Assembly (NCBI RefSeq): GCF_000400365.1
Contig: NZ_BAOG01000009.1
Span: 1-64,000 of the forward strand
Direction of reading: 5' to 3'
From: Vibrio jasicida CAIM 1864 = LMG 25398
GTDB taxonomy: Bacteria; Pseudomonadota; Gammaproteobacteria; Enterobacterales; Vibrionaceae
DNA length: 64,000 bases
In this document: positions 18,154 to 26,114 of the stretch, in pieces
How the letters are laid out: each line of letters begins with the position of its first letter
Numbering within the stretch: the first letter of the stretch is position 1
Translations under genes and position numbers: made by a program
The notes under the pieces: model-generated
The model's database searches: none
What the model was told of the DNA's origin: nothing
Seen by the model: the letters and a program-made list of their open reading frames with translations, nothing else

Positions 18154-19302
18154 ATGTCAAAACGTGATTTTTACGAAGTATTAGGCGTAAGCCGTGATGC
18201 CTCTGAGCGCGATATCAAAAAGGCGTACAAGCGTCTAGCGATGAAATACCACCCAGACCGTAACCAGGGTGATGAGTCTGCTGCGGACAAGTTTAAAGAA
18301 GTAAAAGAAGCGTACGAAATTCTAACTGAGCCTCAAAAGAAAGCGGCTTACGACCAGTATGGTCATGCGGCTTTTGAACAAGGCGGTGGCGGCTTCGGCG
18401 GCGGCGGTTTTGGTGGCGGTGGCGCTGATTTCGGCGACATCTTCGGTGATGTATTTGGTGATATCTTTGGCGGCGGCCGTCGTGGCGGTGGTCAGCAGCG
18501 AGCACAACGTGGTGCGGACCTGCGTTACAACATGGAACTATCGTTAGAAGAAGCCGTTCGCGGTGTTTCTAAAGAGATCGAAGTGCCTACGCTAGTCCAC
18601 TGTGATACCTGTGATGGCAGTGGCGCGAAGAAAGGCTCAACGGCTGAAACTTGTGGCACCTGTCATGGCCATGGTCAAGTACAGATGCGTCAAGGCTTCT
18701 TTGCAGTTCAACAAACCTGTCCTACCTGTCATGGTAAAGGCAAGATCATCAAAGACCCATGTAATGAATGTCATGGTCAAGGTCGCAAACAGAAAACGAA
18801 AACGCTTAACGTTAAGATCCCAGCAGGTGTTGATACTGGCGACCGTATTCGTCTATCTGGCGAAGGCGAAGCAGGAGAAATGGGCGCACCAGCGGGTGAC
18901 CTATATGTTCAAGTTCATGTAAGAGAGCACCATATCTTCGAACGTGAAGGTAACAACCTGTACTGTGAAGTACCAGTAAGCTTTGCAATGGCAGCACTTG
19001 GTGGTGAAGTTGAAGTTCCTACGCTAGATGGTCGTGTGAACCTTAAAGTACCGACAGAAACGCAAACTGGCCGTATGTTCCGTATGCGTGGTAAAGGTGT
19101 GAAAGGCGTTCGTGGCGGCGGTGTTGGTGATCTAATCGTTAAGCTAGTGGTTGAGACACCTGTTAACCTAAGCTCTCGCCAAAAAGAACTGCTTAAAGAG
19201 TTTGATGAGTCTTGTGGTGGTGATGCTGCGACTAAGCACAAACCAAAATCAGAAGGTTTCTTCAATGGTGTGAAGAAGTTCTTTGATGACTTAACTAGCT
19301 AA
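18154..19302 (+). CDS. dnaJ: Molecular chaperone DnaJ (Hsp40)
   Basis: 382 aa from the ATG at 18154 ([11 protein letters not shown]), the conserved family start; an upstream in-frame TTG at 18139 is unlikely. J domain with HPD at about 33-35, Gly/Phe-rich region (about 75-118), four CxxCxGxG zinc repeats ([32 protein letters not shown]) at about 145-205, then the C-terminal peptide-binding domains. Stimulates DnaK ATPase and delivers substrates. It follows dnaK after 201 bp that contain a GGGCG...CGCCC hairpin (about 18005-18031), which may lower dnaJ expression relative to dnaK. Confidence 0.98.
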   Translation: MSKRDFYEVLGVSRDASERDIKKAYKRLAMKYHPDRNQGDESAADKFKEVKEAYEILTEPQKKAAYDQYGHAAFEQGGGGFGGGGFGGGGADFGDIFGDVFGDIFGGGRRGGGQQRAQRGADLRYNMELSLEEAVRGVSKEIEVPTLVHCDTCDGSGAKKGSTAETCGTCHGHGQVQMRQGFFAVQQTCPTCHGKGKIIKDPCNECHGQGRKQKTKTLNVKIPAGVDTGDRIRLSGEGEAGEMGAPAGDLYVQVHVREHHIFEREGNNLYCEVPVSFAMAALGGEVEVPTLDGRVNLKVPTETQTGRMFRMRGKGVKGVRGGGVGDLIVKLVVETPVNLSSRQKELLKEFDESCGGDAATKHKPKSEGFFNGVKKFFDDLTS

Positions 19303-19330
19303 TTGCTGACGAAGTTAAAATTTAATAAGA

Positions 19331-19356
19331 AGCCCGCATCAATGCGGGCTTTTTCG
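19331..19356 (+). terminator. Rho-independent terminator after dnaJ
   Basis: AGCCCGCAT (19331-19339) pairs with ATGCGGGCT (19342-19350), then TTTT. Confidence 0.9.
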
Positions 19357-19391
19357 TATCTGTTTTCTTGTCGCCAGAGAAGGCGGCTTGA

Positions 19392-19829
19392 TCAGTTCCA
19401 GCACTCGCTTGGCGATTCAATATTGGTTGAAGTGAGTGTTATTTTTTTATCTTGGTCGCTAGGAAAGCAACTGTCCCCATCTTGCCCACGATCAGATTTC
19501 GCGGTTGCCGTAATTGTGTATGCCACTGTTGCTGAACTTGCGACAGCAAAGGAGAAACGGTCTGTGTCCGAATCGCAGATCGTACAACTACCTCCAGATA
19601 TAATCCCGCTCCAGTCATAGCCACCGTTGTAAGATGTTTCGAGCTCCAACTGAATGCGGCTAATATCACTCAACGCGACCGTTCTATGCGATGTGATCGT
19701 ATGACCTGAGTAAGATGGATAAGCAATAGCAGCAATGATCCCAACAATCACGACTGCAATCAGTAATTCGATCAATGTCATCCCTCTTAATCGTCTGTTG
19801 TATCCGTTACAACTAGAAATTCGAATCAT
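19392..19829 (-). CDS. pilE: Type IV pilus minor pilin PilE-like
   Basis: 145 aa from the ATG at 19829; the reading frame is open further upstream. A basic leader ends in RRLRG, and prepilin peptidase would cut before MTLIELLIAVVIVGIIAAIA, the class IVa pilin helix with Glu at +5. The C-terminal part has a probable disulfide pair: CTICDSDTD near 90 and CFPS or CWN at the end. This is a minor pilin that primes pilus assembly. It faces away from fimT-pilW-pilX-pilV and starts 103 bp from fimT. In V. cholerae the corresponding minor pilins also lie beside dnaJ and serve the chitin-induced DNA-uptake pilus (from memory). Confidence 0.85.
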   Translation of the reverse strand: MIRISSCNGYNRRLRGMTLIELLIAVVIVGIIAAIAYPSYSGHTITSHRTVALSDISRIQLELETSYNGGYDWSGIISGGSCTICDSDTDRFSFAVASSATVAYTITATAKSDRGQDGDSCFPSDQDKKITLTSTNIESPSECWN

Positions 19830-19932
19830 GACGAGTAGTTCCCTTTTCACTTTTCCGACTATTTTTCTCAGGTGATAGCATCTGTGCAAGATGAATTACG
19901 GCCCTCTCGCCGTTTGCATAGGAATTTGGGAA

Positions 19933-20448
19933 ATGCCTCGCGGGTTTACGTTGCTGGAGCTCTTAATCACCATTGCTGTAATGAGCATATTGTTAGCTGC
20001 TGCGGCACCATCTTTTCAAAATGTGTTTGAAACCAACAAAATGCAGCGATTAGCAGATGAGCTGCATGGTTTTGTTATTCAGGGGAAATCTGAAGCAGTA
20101 TTGCGTCGTGAGCGACTTTGGGCGCATATCATCATGTCTGGAAACTCATCGAGCGATGGTGATTGGCGCATTGAATTAACTGACAATGGAACCGAAGGTG
20201 CTGGGGCCGTATTGTTTTCTTTTTCTGGCGTTCCCTATGACGGGATAGTCGTCACACCTAGTTATTCGTCTGGTCAAATAAGCTTTGATGATGTTCATGG
20301 TCGCCCTTCTTCGGGCAATATCCAATTCTATCCGGTTGGAGAATCTGCGAAAGCGCTTAAGCTTATTTCCCACACACTTTCCGCCCGTGTTCGAGTATGC
20401 AGTGATAACAACTCAACTGAATACTTTGGCTATTCCACTTGCTCTTAG
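19933..20448 (+). CDS. fimT: GspH/FimT family pseudopilin
   Basis: 171 aa from the ATG at 19933; the frame is open from 19891. The short leader MPRG is followed by FTLLELLITIAVMSILLAAAAP, so the prepilin cleavage site is G/F with Glu at +5. The GspH/FimT domain follows, with VIQGKSEAVLRRERLWA (about 46-62), the usual helix after the N-terminal stalk. FimT homologues are minor pilins of type IV pili, and some bind DNA during transformation. First gene of the rightward minor-pilin operon; pilW starts 11 bp after its stop. Confidence 0.85.
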   Translation: MPRGFTLLELLITIAVMSILLAAAAPSFQNVFETNKMQRLADELHGFVIQGKSEAVLRRERLWAHIIMSGNSSSDGDWRIELTDNGTEGAGAVLFSFSGVPYDGIVVTPSYSSGQISFDDVHGRPSSGNIQFYPVGESAKALKLISHTLSARVRVCSDNNSTEYFGYSTCS

Positions 20449-20459
20449 TAAGGGTTGAT

Positions 20460-21086
20460 ATGTTAAAGCAAAAAGGGGCGAGCCTCGTCGAGTTTATGAT
20501 TGCGTCCTCTTTGGGGCTCATTTCTCTCGCTATTGTTGGTTCGCTGTATATCAGCGGTCAAAAGGCTGCAATGGAGCGCTCTAAGGAACTGATGCTATTG
20601 CAAAATACAGCCAGCGTTTTACAGATGTTGAGAAACGACATTCAACGCGCTGGGTTCGATGGTATTGATGGTAACTCCGTGAAGATTTCAGGAGCCAGTA
20701 ATACTATCTACACCCTTGATGCTCCGGGTATGGGGCTTATTGCTTACGCCTACAATGTCGGGGCTTCCGGAGCGACGGCTTTGTATAAAAACGTTGTATA
20801 TGAACAACGCGTCGATACACCAGAATCTCTGTTTGTATGTGAAAAAAAACAAACAACGATCTGGAGTGTAGCTGATGTCATCGCTCTATCTGGAACGGGA
20901 TCATGTAACACGCTTTTTGATAAGAAAGCGATTCATGTGAATCAATTTACGTTGGCCGCGGCTACGGTAAAAAATACCGACGCCGAGACTGCAATGGTAA
21001 CGGTTACGTTAGGGACAGAGTTAAAAGATGCGACTGATATTCGAACAGAGCAGTCGTTTACAGTGAAGCAAAGGAATTGGCAGTAA
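20460..21086 (+). CDS. pilW: Type IV pilus minor pilin PilW-like
   Basis: 208 aa from the ATG at 20460, preceded by AAGGG. The leader MLKQKG precedes ASLVEFMIASSLGLISLAIVG, a prepilin helix with Glu at +5. The region LLQNTASVLQMLRNDIQRAGFDG (within about 47-70) is the characteristic PilW/MshO helix with the RAGF motif. PilW is a minor pilin that helps start pilus fibre assembly. Its TAA overlaps the pilX ATG (TAATG), indicating translational coupling. Confidence 0.85.
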   Translation: MLKQKGASLVEFMIASSLGLISLAIVGSLYISGQKAAMERSKELMLLQNTASVLQMLRNDIQRAGFDGIDGNSVKISGASNTIYTLDAPGMGLIAYAYNVGASGATALYKNVVYEQRVDTPESLFVCEKKQTTIWSVADVIALSGTGSCNTLFDKKAIHVNQFTLAAATVKNTDAETAMVTVTLGTELKDATDIRTEQSFTVKQRNWQ

Positions 21087-22390
21087 TGAGAAAACAGCAA
21101 GGTGCCGCCGCGTTATTGGTCGTCAGTGTGTTGCTTGTTGCAGCGCTGATGATGTCGCTTGGTAGCTACAAGTCTCTTTTTTATCAGATCAAACGTGCCA
21201 ATAATCAAATTGAAGCGCGGCAAGAGCATTGGCGTGCTGAGGGGGGATTAGAGTGTGCTTATTCAAATGTGAAAGCTAAACAAATTTCGTTGCCTGCCTC
21301 TGGTGCTATTTCTGTAACGGGGTGCCTAGCCAGTGTCTCAATTGAAAAGAAAAGTGGAACGGATTATCTCGTATCTTCAACAGATTCGAACTTGAGCACA
21401 TTTAAGACTATCTTGGCTTCGGGTTCTGGTCTTGGTGCAACAATAAAAACGAGTGCTTCTGTTGAACTTACAGGCTCCATGCACTTTGTCCCCCACGCTG
21501 TTGGGACTCTCACAGAAAGCACCTGCACCTCAATTATCTCGGGGGGCTCTGTTGACTTCATTGCAAGCCCTAGCGGTTCAGATGAACACTTTTTAACGGT
21601 AGATAGCTCTAACAGTAGCCATGCTTCAGGGCCTGTTGGAGCTCCTAGTTTTACTTGTAAGCCAACTCATAGATCTAATTTATATGATACGAGCAGGCCT
21701 CCAAGTCACCCTGGGACAGGCTCAGTTAAAAATGAAGATATCAAAGAGGATGTAACGGATATCTCCGTATTTGAGGATCTTTTCTCTATGGAATATTCCG
21801 CGACGAATGTGGCGAAGTTAAAACAAGAAATAAGAGAAGATAGTGAAGGCTTTGTATTGGATGCTTCAAACACTCTTTATACTCCTAAAGGTTGGGTTTA
21901 TGGCTGCCATACAAAGCTCTCAAACGCTTATTCCTCAGGAAAGCGTCGTTTTTGGGTTGAGGGCAGTTGTGCTATTTCGGGGAGCATTTTTGGGACAAGT
22001 ACTCAGTCAGTAGAGAATGCTAACCAATTAATTGTTCATAATGGCCTTTTGTACACGAATGATATGAGTTTCTTCGATGGCTTGCTTTATCAGTATGTTC
22101 CTAAGAATTCCAGTTTCAATGCAAAAGAGATATGGATTGACCTATTTGACTCTAATGCTCACATAGGTGTGACTCCATTGAGCTTTCAAAAGCATGATAT
22201 AAATAATGAATTCAATAAATATGCGTTTCGGATAGATGGTGCCTTAAAGTTTGATGGTGGCTTAGGTTTAGATGCTGAAGAGCGGACGGTTATCTTAAAC
22301 GGCTCTTTAGTCCCTGCTTACAATGGTGAAAAAAGTAGTAAATATATTAAGAAACTAGAATGGAAAAAAGGCTCTTGGAATGATCTCTAA
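21086..22390 (+). CDS. pilX: PilX-like minor pilin with a large C-terminal domain
   Basis: 434 aa. N-terminus MRKQQGAAALLVVSVLLVAAL, a PilX/MshP-type prepilin segment; the +5 residue is Leu rather than Glu, as in some PilX/GspK proteins that lack the usual Glu. The typical PilX length is about 150-200 aa, so about 230 extra residues follow. They include Cys residues at about 145, 169, 277 and 295 and several Trp and Tyr. Inference: a bulky tip-located pilin, comparable in position to GspK, perhaps with an adhesive or calcium-binding domain. Coupled to pilW and overlapping pilV by 11 bp. Confidence 0.75.
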   Translation: MRKQQGAAALLVVSVLLVAALMMSLGSYKSLFYQIKRANNQIEARQEHWRAEGGLECAYSNVKAKQISLPASGAISVTGCLASVSIEKKSGTDYLVSSTDSNLSTFKTILASGSGLGATIKTSASVELTGSMHFVPHAVGTLTESTCTSIISGGSVDFIASPSGSDEHFLTVDSSNSSHASGPVGAPSFTCKPTHRSNLYDTSRPPSHPGTGSVKNEDIKEDVTDISVFEDLFSMEYSATNVAKLKQEIREDSEGFVLDASNTLYTPKGWVYGCHTKLSNAYSSGKRRFWVEGSCAISGSIFGTSTQSVENANQLIVHNGLLYTNDMSFFDGLLYQYVPKNSSFNAKEIWIDLFDSNAHIGVTPLSFQKHDINNEFNKYAFRIDGALKFDGGLGLDAEERTVILNGSLVPAYNGEKSSKYIKKLEWKKGSWNDL

Positions 22391-22790
22391 ACAACAAGGT
22401 TTTAGCTTAATCGAAGTGCTGATTTCTTTTCTGTTATTGGGAATCGGAGCGCTTGGTCTAACAAAGTTGCAAATCTACATGGAGCGTAAATCAGAATATG
22501 CTATCCACAGTATTGAAGCGCTGCGTTTAGCTGAAAATCAGCTCGAATGGTTTAGGACTCGCGGGGCTTCTGATGCGCTTTCTACCATCTCTACCGCTTC
22601 CTTTGCTTCGATTGCAACAGGATCTTCTGCTACTGGATCTTATATCGTTGAGTGGGAAGTTCCTACAGCAACGATCTCCGGATCTCTCAAGACCATCACG
22701 ATAACTGCTAGTTGGAAAGATAGGATAGGGGAGACGCAATCCCTTGAGTTGAAAACAATGATTTCGCAGTACAGTGAATTCGAAAACTAA
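22380..22790 (+). CDS. pilV: Type IV pilus modification/minor pilin PilV
   Basis: 136 aa. Leader MISKQQG, then FSLIEVLISFLLLGIGALGL: a textbook class IVa prepilin start with Glu at +5. The region ALRLAENQLEWFRTRGA (about 43-59) is typical PilV. Last gene of the minor-pilin operon; its ATG lies inside the pilX stop region. No strong terminator follows, and the next gene starts 288 bp later after AT-rich sequence. Confidence 0.87.
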   Translation: MISKQQGFSLIEVLISFLLLGIGALGLTKLQIYMERKSEYAIHSIEALRLAENQLEWFRTRGASDALSTISTASFASIATGSSATGSYIVEWEVPTATISGSLKTITITASWKDRIGETQSLELKTMISQYSEFEN

Positions 22791-23078
22791 CGATTTTGTA
22801 TTTTTCTCGTCATTACCTTTGTCGTTAACATTTGTGCTTTTTATTGCTGTTTTTGGTAGTTAATAGGTGGTTTTAGAACTGTTAATGCGAATGGTGTGCT
22901 ACTGTTTTTTTTATGTTTAATTGATATGTCGTTTTTGCAAAATATGTCTCCAAATATGGAAAAAAACATAGAACCTTGTGCTTTCTTAATCACTATTTAA
23001 TAGAATGCTCGGTTGAAAATAGGCCGTTATAATTACTCAAATAGGCCATGGCACCAACATCATTCATATGGAGTTACC

Positions 23079-24638
23079 ATGAGTAACCAAGCTGTAAATA
23101 AAGCACCGTCACCGAAGCCGAGCGGGATGGATCGCTTTCTGAACTTTATCGAAAGAGCGGGTAATAAAATTCCTGATCCAGCGATTCTGTTCTTCTGGGC
23201 ACTAATCATTACTTGGGCTGCGTCTGCACTTTTGTCGAATGTTTCTTTCGACCTTCTAAACCCTCGAACTGGCGAAGCTCTTACTATTACTAACCTTCTT
23301 ACGGGTGAAGCACTAGCAAGTTTCCTTGCTAACATGGTGACAACGTTCACTGGCTTTGCTCCACTGGGTATCGTACTTGTTGCGATGCTAGGTGTGGGTG
23401 TTGCCGATTCGTCTGGCTTCATCACCACTGGTCTTAAGAAGATGCTGAACTTCACGCCAGCAAAACTTCTTACTCCAATGCTAATTCTTGTGGCAATCGT
23501 ATCGCACACTGCTGCGGATGCGGGCTACGTTCTAGTTATTCCTCTTGGTGGTATCATCTTCCACGCAGCAGGTCGTCACCCTCTAGCGGGTATCGCAGCT
23601 GCGTTTGCTGGTGTATCAGGTGGTTTCTCTGCAAACTTCATCCCTTCAGGTATCGACCCTCTACTAGCTGGCTTTACTCAAACAGCGGCACAGGTTCTTG
23701 ACCCTGAGTACGTGGTTAACCCGCTAGCGAACATCTTCTTTACTGGTCTATCTTCAGTAATCATCGTTGCTATTGGTTGGTACGTAACTGAAAAAATCAT
23801 CGAACCTCGCCTAGCGAACACACCTGTTGATGAAGATGCAGAAAAAGCACCAGATCTTGGTTCTTTCACTGAAACTGAATCAAAAGCTTTCCGTTACGCT
23901 GGTTGGGCTATGATGGCAGGTATCGCACTTCTTGTTGTGGCACTTATCCCAGAAAACTCTGCACTGCGTTCACCTGAAGGTGAAATCACTGCGTTCTCTG
24001 CGCCAATCATGAAGTCTATCGTTCCGTTGATCTTCATCCTGTTTATCATTCCGGGTTACGTTTACGGTCGCGTTTCTGGCACGTTCAAGACAAGTAACGA
24101 CATCATCAAAGCGATGGCGGATACTATGTCTACGATGGGCGCATACATTGTAATGTCGTTCTTCTGTGCGCAGTTCCTATCTGCGTTCGCGCAATCAAAT
24201 ATCGGTACGATGCTAGCGCTATACGGTGCGGAAGGCCTGAAAGCGATGAACCTACCTGGTGAAGCAACTATCATCGGTATGATTCTTCTAACGGCTTCTG
24301 TAAACCTTCTAATCGGTTCTGCATCAGCGAAATGGGCTCTTATCGGTCCTATCCTAGTGCCTATGCTAATGGCTGTGGGTATCTCGCCTGAGCTATCTCA
24401 AGCGGCTTACCGTGTAGGTGACTCTGTATCGAACATCATTTCACCTCTGATGGTATTCTTCCCTCTAGTAGTGGTTTACTGTCAACGTTACGTGAAGTCG
24501 ACAGGTATCGGTACGCTAGCTTCTCTAATGATGCCATTCTCGATTGCGATGCTAATCGGCTGGTCTATCTTCTTAGTTGCTTACTGGATGCTAGGTATTC
24601 CTCTAGGTATCCAAGCGCCATACACATACACAATGTAA
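23079..24638 (+). CDS. AbgT family transporter
   Basis: 519 aa from the ATG at 23079 (GGAG at 23070-23073); the frame is open from 23013 but lacks a ribosome site there. Polytopic inner-membrane protein with about a dozen segments. AbgT hallmarks: FLNFIERAGNKIPDPAILFFW near the N-terminus (within about 20-42), VSHTAADAGYVLVIPLG (about 144-160) and RVGDSVSNIISPLMVFFPL near 447-465. The family exports sulfonamide-like drugs or imports p-aminobenzoyl-glutamate; the substrate is not evident here. Strong codon bias suggests high expression. Confidence 0.92.
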   Translation: MSNQAVNKAPSPKPSGMDRFLNFIERAGNKIPDPAILFFWALIITWAASALLSNVSFDLLNPRTGEALTITNLLTGEALASFLANMVTTFTGFAPLGIVLVAMLGVGVADSSGFITTGLKKMLNFTPAKLLTPMLILVAIVSHTAADAGYVLVIPLGGIIFHAAGRHPLAGIAAAFAGVSGGFSANFIPSGIDPLLAGFTQTAAQVLDPEYVVNPLANIFFTGLSSVIIVAIGWYVTEKIIEPRLANTPVDEDAEKAPDLGSFTETESKAFRYAGWAMMAGIALLVVALIPENSALRSPEGEITAFSAPIMKSIVPLIFILFIIPGYVYGRVSGTFKTSNDIIKAMADTMSTMGAYIVMSFFCAQFLSAFAQSNIGTMLALYGAEGLKAMNLPGEATIIGMILLTASVNLLIGSASAKWALIGPILVPMLMAVGISPELSQAAYRVGDSVSNIISPLMVFFPLVVVYCQRYVKSTGIGTLASLMMPFSIAMLIGWSIFLVAYWMLGIPLGIQAPYTYTM

Positions 24639-24773
24639 ATACCGTCATATTTGGCGCTGTAGCGTTGTTAACTGCGCAAGTTCACCCTAATCACATAGAG
24701 CCTCTATGCTCATAGGGCTGAACTTGCTTGTTGCCTAGCTACAACACCAACTATTTAGGTATTGGTAATTCGA

Positions 24774-24803
24774 AAGCGCTGGTCGAGAGACTGGCGCTTT
24801 TTG
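24774..24803 (+). terminator. Hairpin terminator inside repeat copy B
   Basis: AAGCGC (24774-24779) pairs with GCGCTT (24794-24799), with inner pairs TGGTC/GACTG around a GAGA loop, then TTTTT. The same hairpin with compensating changes stands at 32250-32275. Confidence 0.75.
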
Positions 24804-24932
24804 GTTTTCGGGAATCGAAGAACGGACTTTGTCCTATAGAAAGCTTCGCTTTTTAAATCAAGAGGTGTACTGGAAGGTTGATGAGAGAGACTCAGTTTAA
24901 ACAGCGTTGACAAAATTTGCTCCTAGAAAAAC
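24774..24932. repeat. Dispersed Vibrio intergenic repeat, copy B
   Basis: Shares a series of blocks in the same order with 32250-32424: the AAGCGCTGG...GGCGCTTT hairpin, GAATCGA-GAAC-GACTTCGTCCTA, GCTTCGCT, GTGTACTGGA, a GACTCA block, and GTTGACAAAATTTGCTCCTA. About 160-175 bp long and not coding. It directly precedes the GCATCCC tract. Confidence 0.75.
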
Positions 24933-24940
24933 AAAATAAG

Positions 24941-25028
<88 letters not shown>

Positions 25029-25097
25029 TTCCACTTCCTCTCTTTGAAGGTTAAAATCCACTTTCCATAATGACCGATCCCAAAACTGGAGCCTCTT

Positions 25098-25631
25098 TTG
25101 TCAGACTCACAATTCTCCCCTCAAGACGAACTATTTATGCGCCGTGCGATAGAGCTTGCAGAGCAAGCTGAAGCGGAAGGGGAAGTGCCTGTTGGGGCTG
25201 TGCTTGTGAAAGATGGTGAAGTGGTTGCTGAAGGTTGGAACCGCTCTATTTGTTCGCACGATGCGACCGCTCATGCTGAGATCCAAACCTTGCGTAAAGC
25301 GGGTGAGGTGTTCGAGAACTACCGTTTACTTGATACTACGCTCTATGTGACCTTAGAACCGTGTCCTATGTGCGCAGGTGCGTTACTACACAGTCGAGTA
25401 AAGCGCGTGGTATATGGAGCTCCAGATCTTAAAGCTGGCGCTGCAGGGACCGTTCTGAATTTGTTTGAGAGCCAAGCCGCGTATCATTATGCGACAGTAG
25501 AAAGCGGTTTGCTGGAAGAGGAATGCAGAGGTCAGTTACAGGCGTTCTTTAAACGTCGTCGTAAAGAAATTAAAGCGAAGAAGCAGGCGCAAAAAGCGTT
25601 GGACAATGAACAGGGAACAAAAGACGAATAA
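25098..25631 (+). CDS. tadA: tRNA-adenosine deaminase TadA
   Basis: 177 aa with a TTG start at 25098, supported by GGAG (25088-25091) at 6-nt spacing; the first in-frame ATG (25137) would remove part of the N-terminal helix. Zinc deaminase that converts A34 of tRNA-Arg(ACG) to inosine. HAEIQTL (about 60-66) carries the catalytic Glu and zinc His, and PCPMCAGAL (about 90-98) the zinc cysteines. The C-terminus is Lys-rich. Upstream DNA contains the GCATCCC tract and dispersed repeat B. Confidence 0.95.
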   Translation: MSDSQFSPQDELFMRRAIELAEQAEAEGEVPVGAVLVKDGEVVAEGWNRSICSHDATAHAEIQTLRKAGEVFENYRLLDTTLYVTLEPCPMCAGALLHSRVKRVVYGAPDLKAGAAGTVLNLFESQAAYHYATVESGLLEEECRGQLQAFFKRRRKEIKAKKQAQKALDNEQGTKDE

Positions 25632-25654
25632 CAGGGAGTTTGATGGTTGTTTTT

Positions 25655-25686
25655 AGCAAACACCTACCGTGCAGTAGATGTTTGCT
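25655..25686 (+). terminator. Hairpin after tadA
   Basis: AGCAAACA (25655-25662) pairs with TGTTTGCT (25679-25686), with CTAC/GTAG also pairing inside. Followed on the plus strand by TCAAGTTTT. It lies between the convergent tadA and the small basic ORF and may end both transcripts. Confidence 0.55.
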
Positions 25687-25694
25687 TCAAGTTT

Positions 25695-25829
25695 TCAGTG
25701 ATTCACTAAGTGAACGAAAACACGATTACGTGCACTGACTTTTCTTTTCATGGTTGTAAGCGTGCGCTTACGGCGGTTAGCAGCCACTGTTTTATTCAAA
25801 CGTTTTGACTGCACTCTGCGTTTTCTCAT
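25695..25829 (-). CDS. Putative very basic 44-aa protein
   Basis: ATG at 25827-25829 with AGAGG 8 nt upstream; 44 codons ending TGA. The product starts MRKRRVQSKRLNKTVAANRR and carries about 16 Arg/Lys and no acidic residue, so it would bind nucleic acid or the ribosome if made. A possible minus-strand promoter is TTGATC, 18 bp, TATGCG at about 25870-25899. I do not recognise it. An in-frame extension to 25901 adds a Cys-rich leader without a ribosome site and is less likely. Composition and ribosome site argue for a real gene; its small size argues for caution. Confidence 0.5.
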   Translation of the reverse strand: MRKRRVQSKRLNKTVAANRRKRTLTTMKRKVSARNRVFVHLVNH

Positions 25830-26077
25830 TATCAGAACCTCTTGCAGACAACGAACACACTCTCCGACACTCGCATAGCAAAGTATCCGATTCATGATCA
25901 ATAGATGTCATTCTTATGATGCATACTCATGGATGATGGTGACATCATATCAAGGAGAGGGTGACCAATTGAGCTCACTGTTTCTCTTCCGTTACTCGGT
26001 ATTTCACGAAAAAACTGGCTAGATAAATGAGCTCGAAAGACGGGATTCTAGTGAGTTTCTGTTGTCGACTCAATAAA

Positions 26078-26104
26078 AAAATAGCGAGCTGTTAGCTCGC
26101 TATT
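26078..26104 (-). terminator. Rho-independent terminator after mltF
   Basis: AGCGAGCT (26083-26090) pairs with AGCTCGCT (26094-26101), extended by AAT/ATT pairs; on the minus strand it is followed by TTTTTTTATT. Confidence 0.9.
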
Positions 26105-26114
26105 TTCGAAAGGT

